From contig VWZW01000509.1 in the NCBI GenBank assembly GCA_013397115.1, positions 1,063,186 to 1,127,185 on the forward strand: a stretch of DNA of 64,000 nucleotides. Reading direction: 5' to 3'. The notes beneath the pieces are model-generated. The model had not been told where the DNA came from. It ran no database searches and saw only the letters and a program-made list of their open reading frames with translations. This stretch comes from Edolisoma coerulescens. Its lineage: Eukaryota; Chordata; Aves; Passeriformes; Campephagidae. This document shows, in pieces, positions 37,201-50,698 of the stretch. Each line of letters begins with the position of its first letter. Positions within the stretch are counted from its first letter, which is position 1. A program made the position numbers and the translations under genes.

Positions 37201-40200
37201 CACAGGCTAATCCCCCCTCATAACCCAAAGTCCAAACCTCTAGAGTATTTAAGATTTTCCTCCATAACACCTTTTCAATTTCAAACCTCTCGGCAATTTT
37301 ACTAGTGCCCAGAATAGCACATAATATTTATATTTTTCAAGTTTCAGAACAGAAAAACAACCTTTACTTATTTATGGTGTATAATACCCCTTTTAGGGAA
37401 GTTTGGGGTGCTTCCTCCACAGGGGTGGCTCTATGACTCCTGTAAAAGCATACACAGGTACCATTTTGTCACTTGTTGTTTCTGTAGACCTTCTTCTTGC
37501 CACTGCATTGGGAAAAAAAAATCCAGTTCCCAGTACCCCTTCCCCCAATCTCTTCTTCCTCCTGCTTTTTTTTTATGTACAAATGTCTACAGCTCCTTCC
37601 AGGATACCAACCCCTGCTTTGTCCTTTACGAGCCACAGAGACAATAAGTGCTGATTGCAAGTAAGATATCTACATGAAATGAATCATGTGGTCTACTCAT
37701 TTAGTCCTTTTCTCTTCTTAGGTGAAAAATCAAAGTACTCTCACTCATAATTCACAATGGATGAAATTCACTGCTGAGCAGGCCAACCCAAAGGCTGTGC
37801 AATGCAGAATTGCCTTTAAAGCGCTGTTTTGAAGGTTTCTGAGAGCTTAGGGGAGTGAAATGTCACCGTGCCAGCCCTTCTGCTCAGGGATGAAATTTCA
37901 CTCTTTGTGAATTTCAAAGTTTGATTTTTATTCATGTGCTGATTGTTTGAAAGAGCTTGAAACATGGGTCATACTGATGCATTCCACGGGTGATTGGTTC
38001 GTTGCCTTATCAGTAGCACAAATATGCAGAAATACTATTATGCAGGGCTTGTTTCCTCAAAGGACTCAATTATTGATTTACTCATAGATGATTAGCAGAG
38101 ATAGTGGTTTAAGTTGTAAATGCTGCACTTTTCTGAGGGAGCAACAGACACAGGTCACTCTCTTATTCCTCTTCCCTGATGGGATGAATCCCAAATCTAC
38201 TGAGAGTTTTAAAGCTGAATCCTTCTAGAAAGACATGCACTGCAGAAAGGCAAAGATTCTTGACATTATCCTCATTCCTAAAGTTTTTCAAGCAATTCAC
38301 TTCCGTGGAATTCTGAGAAGTGACTTAAAAGGGCATTGACTGAAACCCAGAGCTTTGATTCACATAAATGTGTGTGGATGGATTTTCACCAGCTTTTAGC
38401 TCAATCACATATTTTGCATGAACAAATAGAAGGCCCTCTGCACAGATGTAGTCACAGGGATGTTAATGCTTTGCACATTGTTCTTCCCATCCACTCCATG
38501 AATGTTTTATTGTTAAGATTACAACTGCATGAACATTTCAGGAATCCTAGCCAAGCTCCCAAATTTCTCTTTCAGACGTGAAATAAATTCATGTTCTAGG
38601 AACAGGACTGAAAGAAAAAGATCCCAAAAGTGTAAGGCAGGGTTGGGACTGAGCACACAGGACAGCAGAGACAGCAGACAGCACTGAAGCTGACTCTGAC
38701 GGGCCCCAAGGGGAAGGAGGGAGATCGAGGGAGATCAGCAGCCTAAGGATTTCCTTATTCTTTCCTTATAAATGTGAGGAGAATAGGGATTGTTCCTCAG
38801 GATAACATAGCAGGATAAAATCTAAATCTAAAACTTTAGAGCTTTCCTGCTCCCAACTCTCTTATCAATGTTTGCTAACACCTCACATCCATAAAACTGA
38901 GCTGTGAGGAGCACTGCACAGTTTACATCATTATTATCTGTTAAGACAGCTTTCATAAATCAAGGTGGACTTTAAAATTGCCCACATCCATTTAAAATTT
39001 TGCAAGGCCTTCCACAGAAAACAACAGTAAATATTTTTTCTCCAGCATACCCCAAGAGGGATTTTTGCATTGGGCTGTGGGTGAGTGGTTTTCCCTCAGC
39101 CTTTTTCCACCTTCTTCAGGTCAAGAGCTGCTCCCAGACAGCAATTTTGCAACGAGCTCTCCTTTATCCGTGAGCCTGAGATGGTTTATTGGCATGGAGC
39201 AGGTCTGTCCCTGCCTGTGAGCCTCAGCTGTCCCTGCAGGATTTGTGGCTGATCCCCCTGGCACATGCTGGGCTCTGGATTCCACCTCTCCTGAGGTTCT
39301 GAGGCAGAGCTGTCTCAAGCCTGCTCATGCAATGAATGCTTGGCCACATTTCTTGGGCAGGACAAATGCTGGAGTCTGAGATAATCTTTGTTTTTATTGC
39401 CCCACACTTCCCAGCTCCAATGTGAATGACTCACTCATATAGTGAGCCTTTCAAACAGATTTTATGTGGCTTTCTGGCACCAGCAAATACGTATTTATGG
39501 AATAAGGTGCTTCCTTTGGCTTTAACACACACTGTGAAGCAAAGTTATCCCTCCTCTTAGCCTTGTGACAGATGGCTTGGTAACTCCTCCACCCATTGCT
39601 CCACCAGCCAGGTAGATGCTGTGCTGGAGTTGACACTGCCTTTGGTTATTCCCTCCAGTGCCTTCTCCTTTTTGCCCCTGGCTGTTTTAAATCTTGCTGC
39701 AGCATGAGAGCACCAAGCACTACCATTTCCAAAACAATGGAGATAGTTTATACACGCAACATCCCTTCACCCGTAGTATCAAACTCATTGTTTCCTTCAG
39801 GAAAAAAAATAAAAGTACTACACCACGGGTGCAATGGAAGGCATTTGGCTTGGCAACCAGAGTTCAGCAAATTTGAACCCTGCAACAGTATGGATTATTA
39901 ATGCCTGGGAAACTCAGTTTGGAAATTTGTTTCCAATCAAAACCTCACACTGCTTTGATCAAACCTTGTTCTCCTATCAGGTATTGCCAACCAGCAGACT
40001 CCTGGCCCATGCTGTGGGTTCATTTCCTGGGATGCATCAGGTCCTTGTCAGTAGCTGCAGGTAAAACTTTTGAGTAAAGTCTCTCATATGAAGCTAGAAC
40101 TTGATGAAAACTTCTTGTAAAACCAACAAAGATTGATTTTAGACTTCAATTGGTGTTGGGTCAATTTATCACTATTCTTAGTGCTCACTTTAGAGCAATA

Positions 40201-43200
40201 TTGTATTTTTAAAAGCACCTGGTGTGATTTTCCTAGGTTAAATATGTATTATTTTTGCAAAATTGCAACATTTTGGAGGGTTTGATACACACTGCTTTTA
40301 GACACTGTTGGGAATGGCCAGAAGAATACTGAAAATATTTGTTTGTTTGCTGTATTGATTTCTGCAATAAACAAGTCAGTAAAAGCTGATGAAGGAATTC
40401 ATATATGTTATGTATGAGTTATAGACACTTCCAACATTTTTCTTTCCAACTCACACCTCAATAACATTACAGAAAATGTATTGTGTCAGTTTCATTAGTC
40501 TTTGCCTTCTCCTTCCAGAAATATGACGGAGGTATTGATTTTACCAAATTAAAATATAATCCAAATCTTTGGCTCTATGAATTTATCTATATTTTTTTTA
40601 GAGTGCACTGGTTTTCTAACTACCATCAATTTTGTCCCCTGACCTGCACTTCAAACACAAGGATATAAAAATGATCTATTGGTTTCTCATGTAAGTGGTT
40701 GTTTAGAGGCATGTTATTGTCTCTGGAGTCTGTAGTTTGGCTAACTCTGATTAGGCTGGCTGGGCCTCAGCTCCATAAGTCTGATGCCTGCTGCTAAAAA
40801 GGGAATCATTCATTTTCTGGCAGTAAATAATGAAATGAAACAAATACAATCTGTAATAGAATCAAATGTGAGCACGATGAGTCTGCAATTCAATTTGGAT
40901 TTAATATAGCTGCTTAATCCTGTTAAGGGGTGCCCTCATGAGAAAGATGCTTTAGCAGACCAGAGCAGGACTCGAAATGTGAGGGGAGGCTGTTAAAAAT
41001 GAATTTGTGGTGCAAGAGGGGAAGAGGGAGGTCAGTAAGGGGTGAGAGGGGTCAATAAGCTTTGCACCACAGACCCAAGTCTGATGGACAGAGTGGAGGT
41101 TGCTGAAGTGAGTTGATGGAGAACATGGAAAATTTAGCAATTCCCAGTGTAGGAGAATGCTTTATGTTTTCTCTCAATTCTGAAAGTTATCTGAGAGATT
41201 CAAGGCGCCAGGAGAGGTATTGCACCTGCCTGGATCCAATTCACATCTTTTGTGTGGTTGCTGTGATGAAAGTGTCTCACAAGGAGCCAGACTCATCATT
41301 ACACGAAGCAGAGGAAGCTTCACCTGTGGTAGAAACAAGAAGAGAGAAACACTAGAAATGAATTGTCACTATACAGAAGAAGAAGCAGTCATTAATTTTT
41401 GTGGAGCCATTGTTTCATCTGGGAATAATTAAGTCTTGCAAGAGGCAGCAAGAAGCCTATGTACTTATATAATAAAATCTATTTTTCAAGATAGAGTCCT
41501 TAAAGTCATATTTTTCCTGCAGGAAATGCACCTTTTTTTTTTACAGGCATAGAACATCTCCCACCGGAATTCACTGAGGGGAACAGGTGGCGTCTTATCG
41601 CTCCAGGAAGATAAGGACATCCTTTGCCCATAAAACAGACTATGGAGCTAGCTTAGAGGAAATTATCTGGGTTATTAGCATCAGGATGTGGAAAAACACA
41701 CATCTCTACTTCAGAGGCTGGCACTGCAGAAAAAAACTGGGTCACTAAAATCAGCCCCTTGCTGTATCACACCTCAGTTATCCTACAAAGCCATTGTTTT
41801 TTCCTGTCTCTCCTCAGATTAATTCCTCATACCAGAGACAGCAGCCAAGAAATATTTGCCACCAAGTTCTGGAAATGAAGGTTTCTTTGTGCTCTTCAAC
41901 ACTTGATGTATTCCCCACTTCCCCTGCTTTGAAACAACCTCTTCTGAATCATCCAGCTAGCCACATTCTTGAAAGTTTTACTAAACTTTATTTGCAGTAA
42001 AAGCACTGGCAGAACAGTCCTTGTCCAGTTTATTTGTATCCAATTTGATGGGACAGTGGTTTCCAATCCTTAATTTTTGTTTTTTTACTGAACTCTAAAA
42101 CATTCCCCAGACATGTCCAGGTTCCTCGACAGTGTTCATAAATCCATCAACGATGTGCTGGGTTTTACTTCTTTTCTGTGGTCTTCTCGAAAGTAGTCTT
42201 TATGTGTCCAGAGTTCCTATGGATCATGCACTGAAAACAACTGAACTCCACTGATTTCTAAACCTGGCTTCCTTGATGGGGCAGTGCTCACATGGTGTGG
42301 TTGTAAGGTGAAGTTGTGAGGTAAAAGTGCATTCCCTGCTCCTTAATGTCCAAAATGAGGACAGCTGTCTCTTCTGCATGTGAGGAGCCAGGAGCAGAGC
42401 GTTGGTTAATGAATGGGTTTGGCCCGGGAGCAGACTGTGGCACTCTGTACCTGTGCACACACCCTCTGATCTGACTCAGCTGGCTTGTGGTTGGTGTCCT
42501 AAGTGTTCCAAACACAATTCTTAAACGTGGTGCAGCAGCAATCATGATAAAATCGATCTTTTTGCTCAGTGGGCCTGATGTTTTGAGCAGATTTCCTGGC
42601 CATGGATAGAGTTGGGTTCCTGCCTTGGGTGCTGTCATGGGGGACCTCCAGAGGTCCATGGCTTCTTAGACACTCAGATGCCTGTGGGAATACCTGTCCA
42701 CTTCCACTGCATGTCAGGCAAACTCTCCACCTAAGGCCAGGTCTGCATTAGCACCAGCCTTAATTTTCCCTCAAAATAAAACATCTTTATTTTGATTTCA
42801 GTGGGTGATGATGACATACATCTAGAGTGGAAGATGACAAAACTGGTCCTCAGAATCAGGGGTGAGTTACCAGGAAAGTCACACAGTCACAACAGTTTTT
42901 CTCAGTTATGCACTGAGCAGTCTGAAGGGGAAGCCATTGAGGGAGCATTAACATCAAACCTCCATAAGCCACTTCTGCAAACCCATTTTTCAGAGCAAAT
43001 TCACTTGTCAACACCACTTCATTTTAAACTCTGTGTTGGCGAGGAGGTACAGATGGAAGGAACTGCATCCTTCAGCCTGGAGAGGTCATGGTAGAGCTGC
43101 ATTTTGGGACCCTGTGTACTCGGATGGCCTGATCCTCAACCAAGTTAAGAGCTCAACAGAATTACAACTTGACATTATCATTGCATAGAGGCATTTAGAT

Positions 43201-46200
43201 GGCACCATAAATACACATACAGCTCTAGAGAATACAGATAGACATATTGTCTGCCCTAAAGACCTCAGAATCTGAATAATGAGGTAAAATTACAACCAGC
43301 ACTTAATCTGTTGAATATCTCCCACTGCACAGCAGGCCCTCAGCTACTTTAATAACAGGGTTGTATCACCTAATCTCATGTACTGAATATTTAGTGCTGA
43401 ATTAAAGAATTGTAGATGTTGAGTGGTTAATACCATTTCCTACCCATGTCGTATACATACTGAAATAATTTCTTCATGTACTGCTGGATTAAGAAACAAA
43501 TCCACTGTCAGACATCCAAGTACAGCTTTCTTGTTTGTTATTGTGAACGAAGTACAAATATTGGGAAATACATGAAAAGCATTGGTGCTCTAACCAAAGG
43601 AAGATGTTTGTGGTATTAATGATGCCGGAAAACCAGGAACAGCTTCTTCCTGACTCTTCTGCCTTGCTATCCAGGGGAACAAAACGCAGTTCATTTCTTC
43701 TAAGCAGCAGGTCAGAGTCCTCTCCCCTACAGAGAACACCAAACCCCTACAAAGAGTATTTTCCTCTGGGGTGCAAAAGTCAGTTCTGGTACCAGCTCAG
43801 ATACTGCCTTTAGGAAAAAAAATAATGTTGATTCTGAATGATTCCAGATCACTGGATTTACTAATTGTGCTCCTGTGCGCATCCATTAAAAGTGCAATTA
43901 TAACTTTTAAAGAAGGAAGTAATTAGAGTGGAAATGAAAGTGTTATACTCAGCCTACCTTAAAGAAAGAATATCAGACCTTAAGAGGGCATCCTTATTGT
44001 TTTCATTAATGTAACAATAAACAAAAGATGTTGTCCCAGTCTGGACTTGTCATAAAATGCAGAACAATTCTGCTGGTGAGTTTTATCTGTTGAATGGAAT
44101 GTCTTCATAAAACAAGATACTGAGTAATGCCTGTTTCCTCAGAAGTCCTTGATAGTCTAGTGGGAAAATTTCAATATCCTAGTGTTCCCAAAACATATCC
44201 TGAAGGACTGGTCTTTTTCACTGCTGTCAAACACTGTTTTCTGAAGATATGCTAATTTGTGATTGTAGTGTGTGATAAATTTGCTGATTCTCAGGGGCCC
44301 AAACAGTAGAAAAGCTTAATGTTAAATCAAAGAAAAAAATTAAGCTGGAACTGATGTCAAACTTTTAAAGAGAAGGTTGGGAAAAACAGGTAAAGTAATA
44401 GGAGAAATGGACAAGAAATGTGATCCCGGTAACTCAAAACTGGAAGTCCTTTTTGCTGATTGGTATCTCAGCCTGAGGAACCTTGCTAGATTTCAGAGAC
44501 CAAGGATGGTTGGAGCCTTGCAGAAATACTCTCTCCCTGTTCTCTGAGGTTTGTTAGGATGCATCTCTATGGCACTTTTCCAGCTGTTTTGGCACTAAGG
44601 AGTTATTTTTCCCTAGCCAGCCATGTGGTATATGAACTACATAAATGCCCTTCTACATGGTAGCCAGCTTTTTGTGGTACCCAGATCTAAGATATTTATT
44701 TAAATAGACCTTACTCATTCCTAGTCAGCCTATTGACCTTGATCGTAGCCCGTTCAAAAGCTTTCCTTATTAAATACTGTACAATATTATATATTGTATA
44801 TAGATTATACTTGCTTTCTTTTGGGTTCATGGCTGCTGGCAAGCATAGGCTCTCTCTAGGGACCACATATGGCACAAATTAACAAAGTGATCACTCAGAG
44901 CTGCTTCTGGTGATCCAAGTCTCCACAGGGATGTGGGAGAAGGCAGGACACCAAGGTATCCCGTTGCTTGCTCCAGCTCCCCAGCCACACCAGACCATCC
45001 TGCACTTAGCAGGCACTTGTCTATTTCTAATTTTAAAATGTCAGAACTTATTCTTCCTTCAAACAGGAGCAGAAATATAGGTCAAGACTTCCTTTTATTT
45101 CACAAAAGAGAATTATTCTTTTCTGAGCAGCCCTATTCCTGACTTAGGCTTGAATTCACCTCACTTCACTTTATGACATTTCTCTGAGTCTACTGATTCA
45201 TACAGGGGATCTGGGGACACGCTGAGCTGAAGGGAGACACCTCTGTCAGATGCACAGAGTTAAGAAGGAGAGGGGGAATCCAAGCTTCTCCATTTGGAGC
45301 TGCCAAGAACAAGCACTGTGTAATCCAAGTTCCTACACAGCCAGGATCCAGCTCCTCCTGGGTCCCTGTGGCAGTAGCACAGGAATATTAGTGATGAACC
45401 TGTTTCCTCCACTTCACCTCTGCAGCTTCTACCGTGGAAGACACACGGATTCCTAAAAAGGCCTTTATGATCACAGCTCCAACTGGCACGACCAAATCCA
45501 CCAGTTTCTGTTTAAGTGGAAGTGGAGATGAGAGGAGGAAGAAAGCAAAACAAATGCTTGTTCATGTGATTGGGACATTACAGGAGTGTGTAAGGGAGCA
45601 TCTGCGGGCAGCTTCACTGCTCCATCCCCCTCTGATCTGAAAGGTAGGGAGGCTTGGTGCACGTGTCACAGAACTGGCCAAAAAGTTGCAATCCCACTCA
45701 GAGGAAAGCACGAGAGTACAGCTTTTTGCCAACTCTGGAATCTTGACAAGTTCTGTGGTATTTAAGCAGTCATGACTTTGTCTTCATCTGCACAGATTAA
45801 ATATGGATGTGTGTATTAATTATGTAAATGTGAAACTGCAGATCTCAATCAAGCAGAGCCAAGGATACACTATCCTCTGCAAGTGCTGATTGATGCTACA
45901 CACACATGAAAAACAGAGACCATTCAGCTCATTGCTATGTATATTCTGGAGAGGGGAGAGAAGGAAAAAGGGAAATTTGGAAGTAAACAGTGTTTTGTAA
46001 TGAGAGTGAAACCATAAATGCCACAGCTTTCTGTCATACCTAATAGTCTCTACTCAGCAAAGCAGAATGCTCACTTAGCAGAAGACAGCTTTAGAAGATG
46101 GTGAAAACATATTTAAAGTGAAATGAACAATATCAGCTTTAGTAAAGACACTTGTAATACAAATTTTAGTCAAGAGTTGAGGCTGGGCTTTGGTATAACA

Positions 46201-46571
46201 TGGTAGAAGCACCTGATTTTTCTGTAACTTCATGTAAATCATAAACAAGTACATGGGTATCAGGGGGACTATGCCAGTGTAAGCTTGGTGTTCTGGGACA
46301 GAGGATGGATAAACTTTCCAGGTTTGGCTTTGTGATGGGTAGCACCAGATTTTGACGTGTTGGTCTGCATGCTTAGCTCTAAGCAGAAGAGTATGATCTG
46401 GGCTTTCAAGGAAGGTGAATTGGATTGTGCATGTGAAATTTCCAAATTGCTGTCAACGCACACAAAAAATTGGTGTGTTGTTAGAGAAACCTCGCCCTGC
46501 AGACAAAAATTTGTACCCATCTCCACTCAGAAGAGCTGAACAGCACTTCCATGTTTCCTGGGTATTCTTGT
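34291..46571. other. Long noncoding stretch without recognised transposable elements
   Basis: About 12 kb with no supportable exon, RNA gene or mobile element. Notable items are the 23-bp palindrome and CpG cluster at 36140-36245, an AT-rich block at 40800-40930, and a small palindrome TACAATAT/ATATTGTA at 44780-44798. Open frames of 60-120 codons occur at random on both strands. Low repeat content over this length is itself mildly suggestive of constraint, but many old repeats may simply be beyond recognition. Confidence 0.45.
36140..36162. repeat. 23-bp perfect palindrome
   Basis: Arms GTTAATGAAAC and GTTTCATTAAC are exact reverse complements around a single T. The arms contain TAAT/ATTA words used by homeodomain proteins. 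It is followed within 90 bp by an unusual CpG cluster. Function is not known. Confidence 0.8.
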
Positions 46572-46817
46572 CTCCCCTGACCTAATTGCAGCCTTCCAGT
46601 ACCTGAAGGGAATCTACCAGAAAGTTGGACAGAGTCTGTTTACAAAGGCATGGAGTGATAGGAAAGCAGAAGTGGTTTTAAACTGTGAGTAGGTTTAGAT
46701 TAAATACTAGGAAAAAGTTTTTCCTATGAGTGTGGTGAGGCACTGGCACAGGTTGCCCAGAGAGGTTGTGGATGCCCCATTCCTGGAAAAATGCAAGGCC
46801 GGGTTAGATGGGGTTTT
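46572..46817 (+). mobile_element. CR1 LINE 3' UTR, left part of a split copy
   Basis: The sequence follows the avian CR1 3' UTR: GCAGCCTTCCAGTACCTGAA, AGGCATGGAGTGATAGGA, GTAGGTTTAGATTAAATAC, GTGGTGAGGCACTGGCACAG, GTTGCCCAGAGAGGTTGTGG, ATGCCCCATTCCTGGAAAAA and GGCCGGGTTAGATGGGG. The match then stops abruptly at about 46817 and resumes near 47406, so the element is interrupted. Confidence 0.92.
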
Positions 46818-47405
46818 CTGGTGGTATGAATGCAAGAGGCATTTTTGGGTGAGATAATTGTAATGCATATTCTGAGTAGATGAGCTGGCAGGAGAATGAC
46901 CTGCAGGTTTAGAATCAGCATCCAGCCCTCTCTCTGCTGCTCTTGTGCTGCTCCTTTCCATCCAATGGGTCCAGGTCTGGAATACAGGGCTGCTCTGCCC
47001 TCACTGATGAGTGTGGGAGCTGGTAGGGGATGCTCTGGCATGCCACAGGTGGCTGTGCAGTTGCTCTGTGTGTAATGAGAGGTGTCAGAAACCCCTGGAA
47101 TATCTAAGCAGACTGTTAGCACATAAATGCCTCTTTGATAATCACCCATCTTGGACATGCAGAAGGCTGCCTTTCTACACACATCCCCTTTTTCATGACT
47201 ATCTTAACTGACTTTATATCCCACAGCTGAAATTCTATGGATAGACACAAGCCATTCCAGGAAAGGGGTTTTCCTGTTGAACTGGCCTGGCACTGAAAGC
47301 CAGCACACACTTTTAAAGGTCTTCTCTCCTGAGAACCTGTGAGCTTTCTCAGTTTCAACTTTCAAAAACTTTCCCAGGCCATAAGTGAGAGTAGAGTTGG
47401 AGAGA
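46818..47405. other. About 590 bp of unidentified DNA inside a CR1 copy
   Basis: This segment separates the two matching halves of one CR1 3' UTR. I do not recognise it as an LTR, SINE or LINE. It starts near CTGGTGGTATGAATG and ends near GAGTTGGAGAGAGACAG. I see no clear target-site duplication or terminal repeats at the breakpoints, which are uncertain by several bases. The 152-codon minus-strand frame (46724-47182) runs from it into the CR1 and has no domain. It may be an unknown nonautonomous element, filler DNA from break repair, or an old rearrangement. Confidence 0.6.
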
Positions 47406-47502
47406 GACAGCACTGCCTAGAGAAAGAGCCCATGGCAGAGGGCTGGAACTGGATGATTTTAAGGTCCCTTCAAACCCAAGCCATTCCCTGATCCTGGAAT
47501 TC
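47406..47502 (+). mobile_element. CR1 LINE 3' end, right part of a split copy
   Basis: The sequence resumes CR1 where the left part stops: CTGCCTAGAG, GCCCATGGCAGAGGGCTGGA, ACTGGATGATTTTAAGGTCC, CTTCAAACCCAAGCCATTCC and a decayed CTATGATTC-like tail (CTGATCCTGGAATTC). Order and orientation agree with the left part at 46572-46817. Confidence 0.92.
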
Positions 47503-50500
47503 TTAATACTCCCATTAGGTACATTGTCCACTTATCTGAAAAAGTCTACGCTGTGAAACTTGGTATTCCTGTTCTTGAAATGAACTTTCTGTTGATTTAA
47601 ATCTATCCTATGTTTTACTTACCGAGGTTTCACTTTCTTAACTACCAAAACCTGTCCTCTACACCAGGAGCTCCAGCCTTCCAGTGACTTGGTATCCCTG
47701 TCAGAGCCTGCACTGGCAGATCCCACACGCATTTGTTTCTAGAAGGAGAATTTGGGTGCTCAAGTCTTGAGCTGCATGTTTCAAGAATCTTTGCCAGGTG
47801 TTGTATTTCTGCCTTCATTCTGGTGGGTTGTGTATTTGTGCACTCAGCAATTCATTTCCTTTCACTTCATCTATTCATTCAAGTTTTTATAACTGAAAAT
47901 TGGCTGGTCTTCCATTTGGCTAAAATGGAAATTAAATCCTGAGAAGAAGATAAAACAAAGTGGCATAGAGACACATGAATTACTATTAAACACCTAAATC
48001 TTTAGTGTGAGCATTTAAAAGTGTTTCTAAATTCTATTTAAAATAACCTAGACTTGGCAATGACATTTAAATCCTAGAGAAAGTTAGCCTTTCTAGATTT
48101 GTTAGACATAGACAACAAATTACATAGAAATCTATATTCACACACTTTTTAAATTCACCTCCTGCTCACTTGGGACACAAGCTTTAGCCTAACTTCTAAA
48201 GCCTGTAAAACTTTATTCAAAGGTCAACTTAAAAAATCATTAGGAAACCTGATCAAGTGATAACCTTGTAACAATTTGAACAGTATATCTCTTTGACCTC
48301 TGCCCACGCTTCTGGCAAACCTTAAAACACCATGTCAGGTTTGAGATGCAAATGTGAGTTGAGGGGAGTGACAGTGATGAAGAAGAGTGTGACAGGATTC
48401 CTTACCTGTGGACTGCATTACAGATGAGGGGTTCAGCACTCAGGTTTCCTCAGGAAAGGACAAGCTTGTTTAGTGTGATAACCATGAGCACATATTTGAG
48501 TCTCAGGTCTTTTATAAAGTATCATAATTGGTTCACTAATCATAGTTCAGTGGCAATTCTCTGGACTAAGTGGACTGGCCACCTCTGCCATGTGTTTTAC
48601 ACTATTGAATTCTGCCTTCTCAATCCCTTTTTTTTCCAATGCAGTTGTGATATTTTGTCTGGAAAGTATAGAGAAAAACATGGAAGCAAAACCAATTAGA
48701 TTGGGTGTAACCTTCAATTATTTTCTGATACCAGATTCCACCAAAAGGGTTTTGTTTGTTAAAATTTAAAATTTAAAATTAATTTTCTGCTGCCAGCCTG
48801 CAGATTCCATGCTAGGTGAGTATCTACCTATCCTGCTCCCATATTTTGTTATTTGCTCTCTGGCTTGGATCTGTCACCTATTCTCCTACAGACACAATCT
48901 CATTAACAAAAATCAAGGAAAAATTCCAGCAATCTGACAAATGAGAGAGATTGGAGAGCTTTTTGACAGAGCTGAAAAAAGAAGCCAGAACACAGTCAGA
49001 GAAACTGAAACTTTCCCCTTCCTACTTTTTCATTCGAGGTCAAACTGTCTTCTGGGACAAATGCTGGGGAGAAATTGTGTATCCTGCTACCTCAGGTCTC
49101 CTTCTGAGCAAATGAAACACTTCAGTCTTCTGTGCTTTCAGTGCGCAAAACAGCTGAAGATTTTTGTCCTTGAAAATTCTTGCAGAAGCTGGAATGACCT
49201 TGAGAGCTTTTCTTTGTGTACTTATACATATCACATCTTTGTGTGTAACACAGTTTGAAGCTGTTGTATTTAATATTATGGCATTAAGGAGTCAGAGTTG
49301 GGTTAGGAGAAAACTCANCCCCCCCTCACAGGCAGCTGAAATCCACGCCACAAAAAGAGCTGAAAACGTTTACCTGGGAATCCTGGAGCATCAATGAGAC
49401 ATTGTGGTTTTGTCACCATGGAGATGCAATTGCTTCTAAAGCTCTTTGCTTTCACTTAGCCATCCATATAATAAGTGTGGGAAAGGTCACAGAGACATAG
49501 AAAAAGAGAGGGGAAAACCTACGAGGAGAGTGAGGAGTGCTAAATGGTCTGAGAAAAAACAATGTGGATCAAAAAGGTTTCCTTTTCCTATATTAAACAG
49601 TAAAAAGAGGTAAATGGAGAGCCCCACTCCTTTTGTTCCCAAAAATATTTTTTTTTTTTTCTTAGAGAACTTTAAATAATTAAAAATTGTCTGATACCAG
49701 GCCATAGAAGAGAATGGTAATAGAGAGTATAAGATATTAAAAAACTACAATATTTTTAATAGATAGATGAATAGGTGAATAAATTATAGACATAAAGGGC
49801 AAATCTTGACAAGTCCTGGCAAAGTCTCGTATGAAAGTGAGTGTTAAATCAAGGTTACCACTGCATGTGATTACTCAGTTTGAGCAGGTATGCCTACAAC
49901 TTCACATTTTCACTTGCACATATATTTCTTATGTACATCCTGGGAAGCTTAAAATTTCCTCTCCATTGCATTTTTAAAAATCTTTATAAAGAATTAAATT
50001 AAATTGTGTTGGGGAGAATCAAGGAGTTAATCAAAGATAAAACCCAATCAAGATTTTGCTTGGAAAGTATATCTAGAATTGCCCAGTTACACTTGGGATA
50101 TTTTTTGTACAAGTAGCTTTTTCATTGCCAAACATATTCCACAATACATTCACACAACAAATGTTCTTGAACAAAGTGATTGCGTTTCTTCATTTGTAGC
50201 AACATAATTGAAAGTAATAAAATGGGAATAGTAGGACCGTCACCTCTAAGTAATAAAATGTCTTTCCTCTGTTGTGTTCAAAATCACATTTATTTCATTT
50301 GCTTCAGGTCACATATTGAAAACGAAAAATTGTCAGAAATCTTTGCAAATTTGAAACTCAACCCAAAATCAGTTAAATACAATTGCTGCTATTTACATTA
50401 ACTTCTTGATTCCAGAAAATTTAGTTTTCAGAACATGACAAAGCCTTGATCACCTGTCTGTGGCTGTGTTTTCAGATAGATTAAGTGCTTTCAGCCCTGC

Positions 50501-50650
50501 CAGACAAGGATTCCCCAACCTGCCAAGCAAAATAGTCCCAGTTCATACAATAGATATTTATGTACTACAGCTCTCCACACAAAGCCAGCACTTTTAACCT
50601 TATTCTCAAGGATTTGCCGTGGTAGAACTAGTTGTTTCTTGATGTTTATT

Positions 50651-50698
50651 AGGCTTATTTTTTGGATTATCTTGAGGCTTATTATTTGGATTATTTTG
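50651..50698. repeat. 24-bp tandem duplication
   Basis: Two adjacent units beginning AGGCTTATT and ending TTGGATTAT.TTG (50651-50674 and 50675-50698) match at 22 of 24 positions. A short relative, GAAGCCTTATTAG, follows. It is probably a recent local slippage duplication. Confidence 0.85.

Noticed and set aside
38875..38945. CATTATTATCTG context resembling a MIR SINE tail
   Set aside because: Upstream words do not follow the SINE order as they do at 18780-18916; the similarity is limited to ATTATTAT.
44780..44798. Small palindrome TACAATAT/ATATTGTA
   Set aside because: It is a short AT-only dyad in AT-rich DNA, expected by chance.
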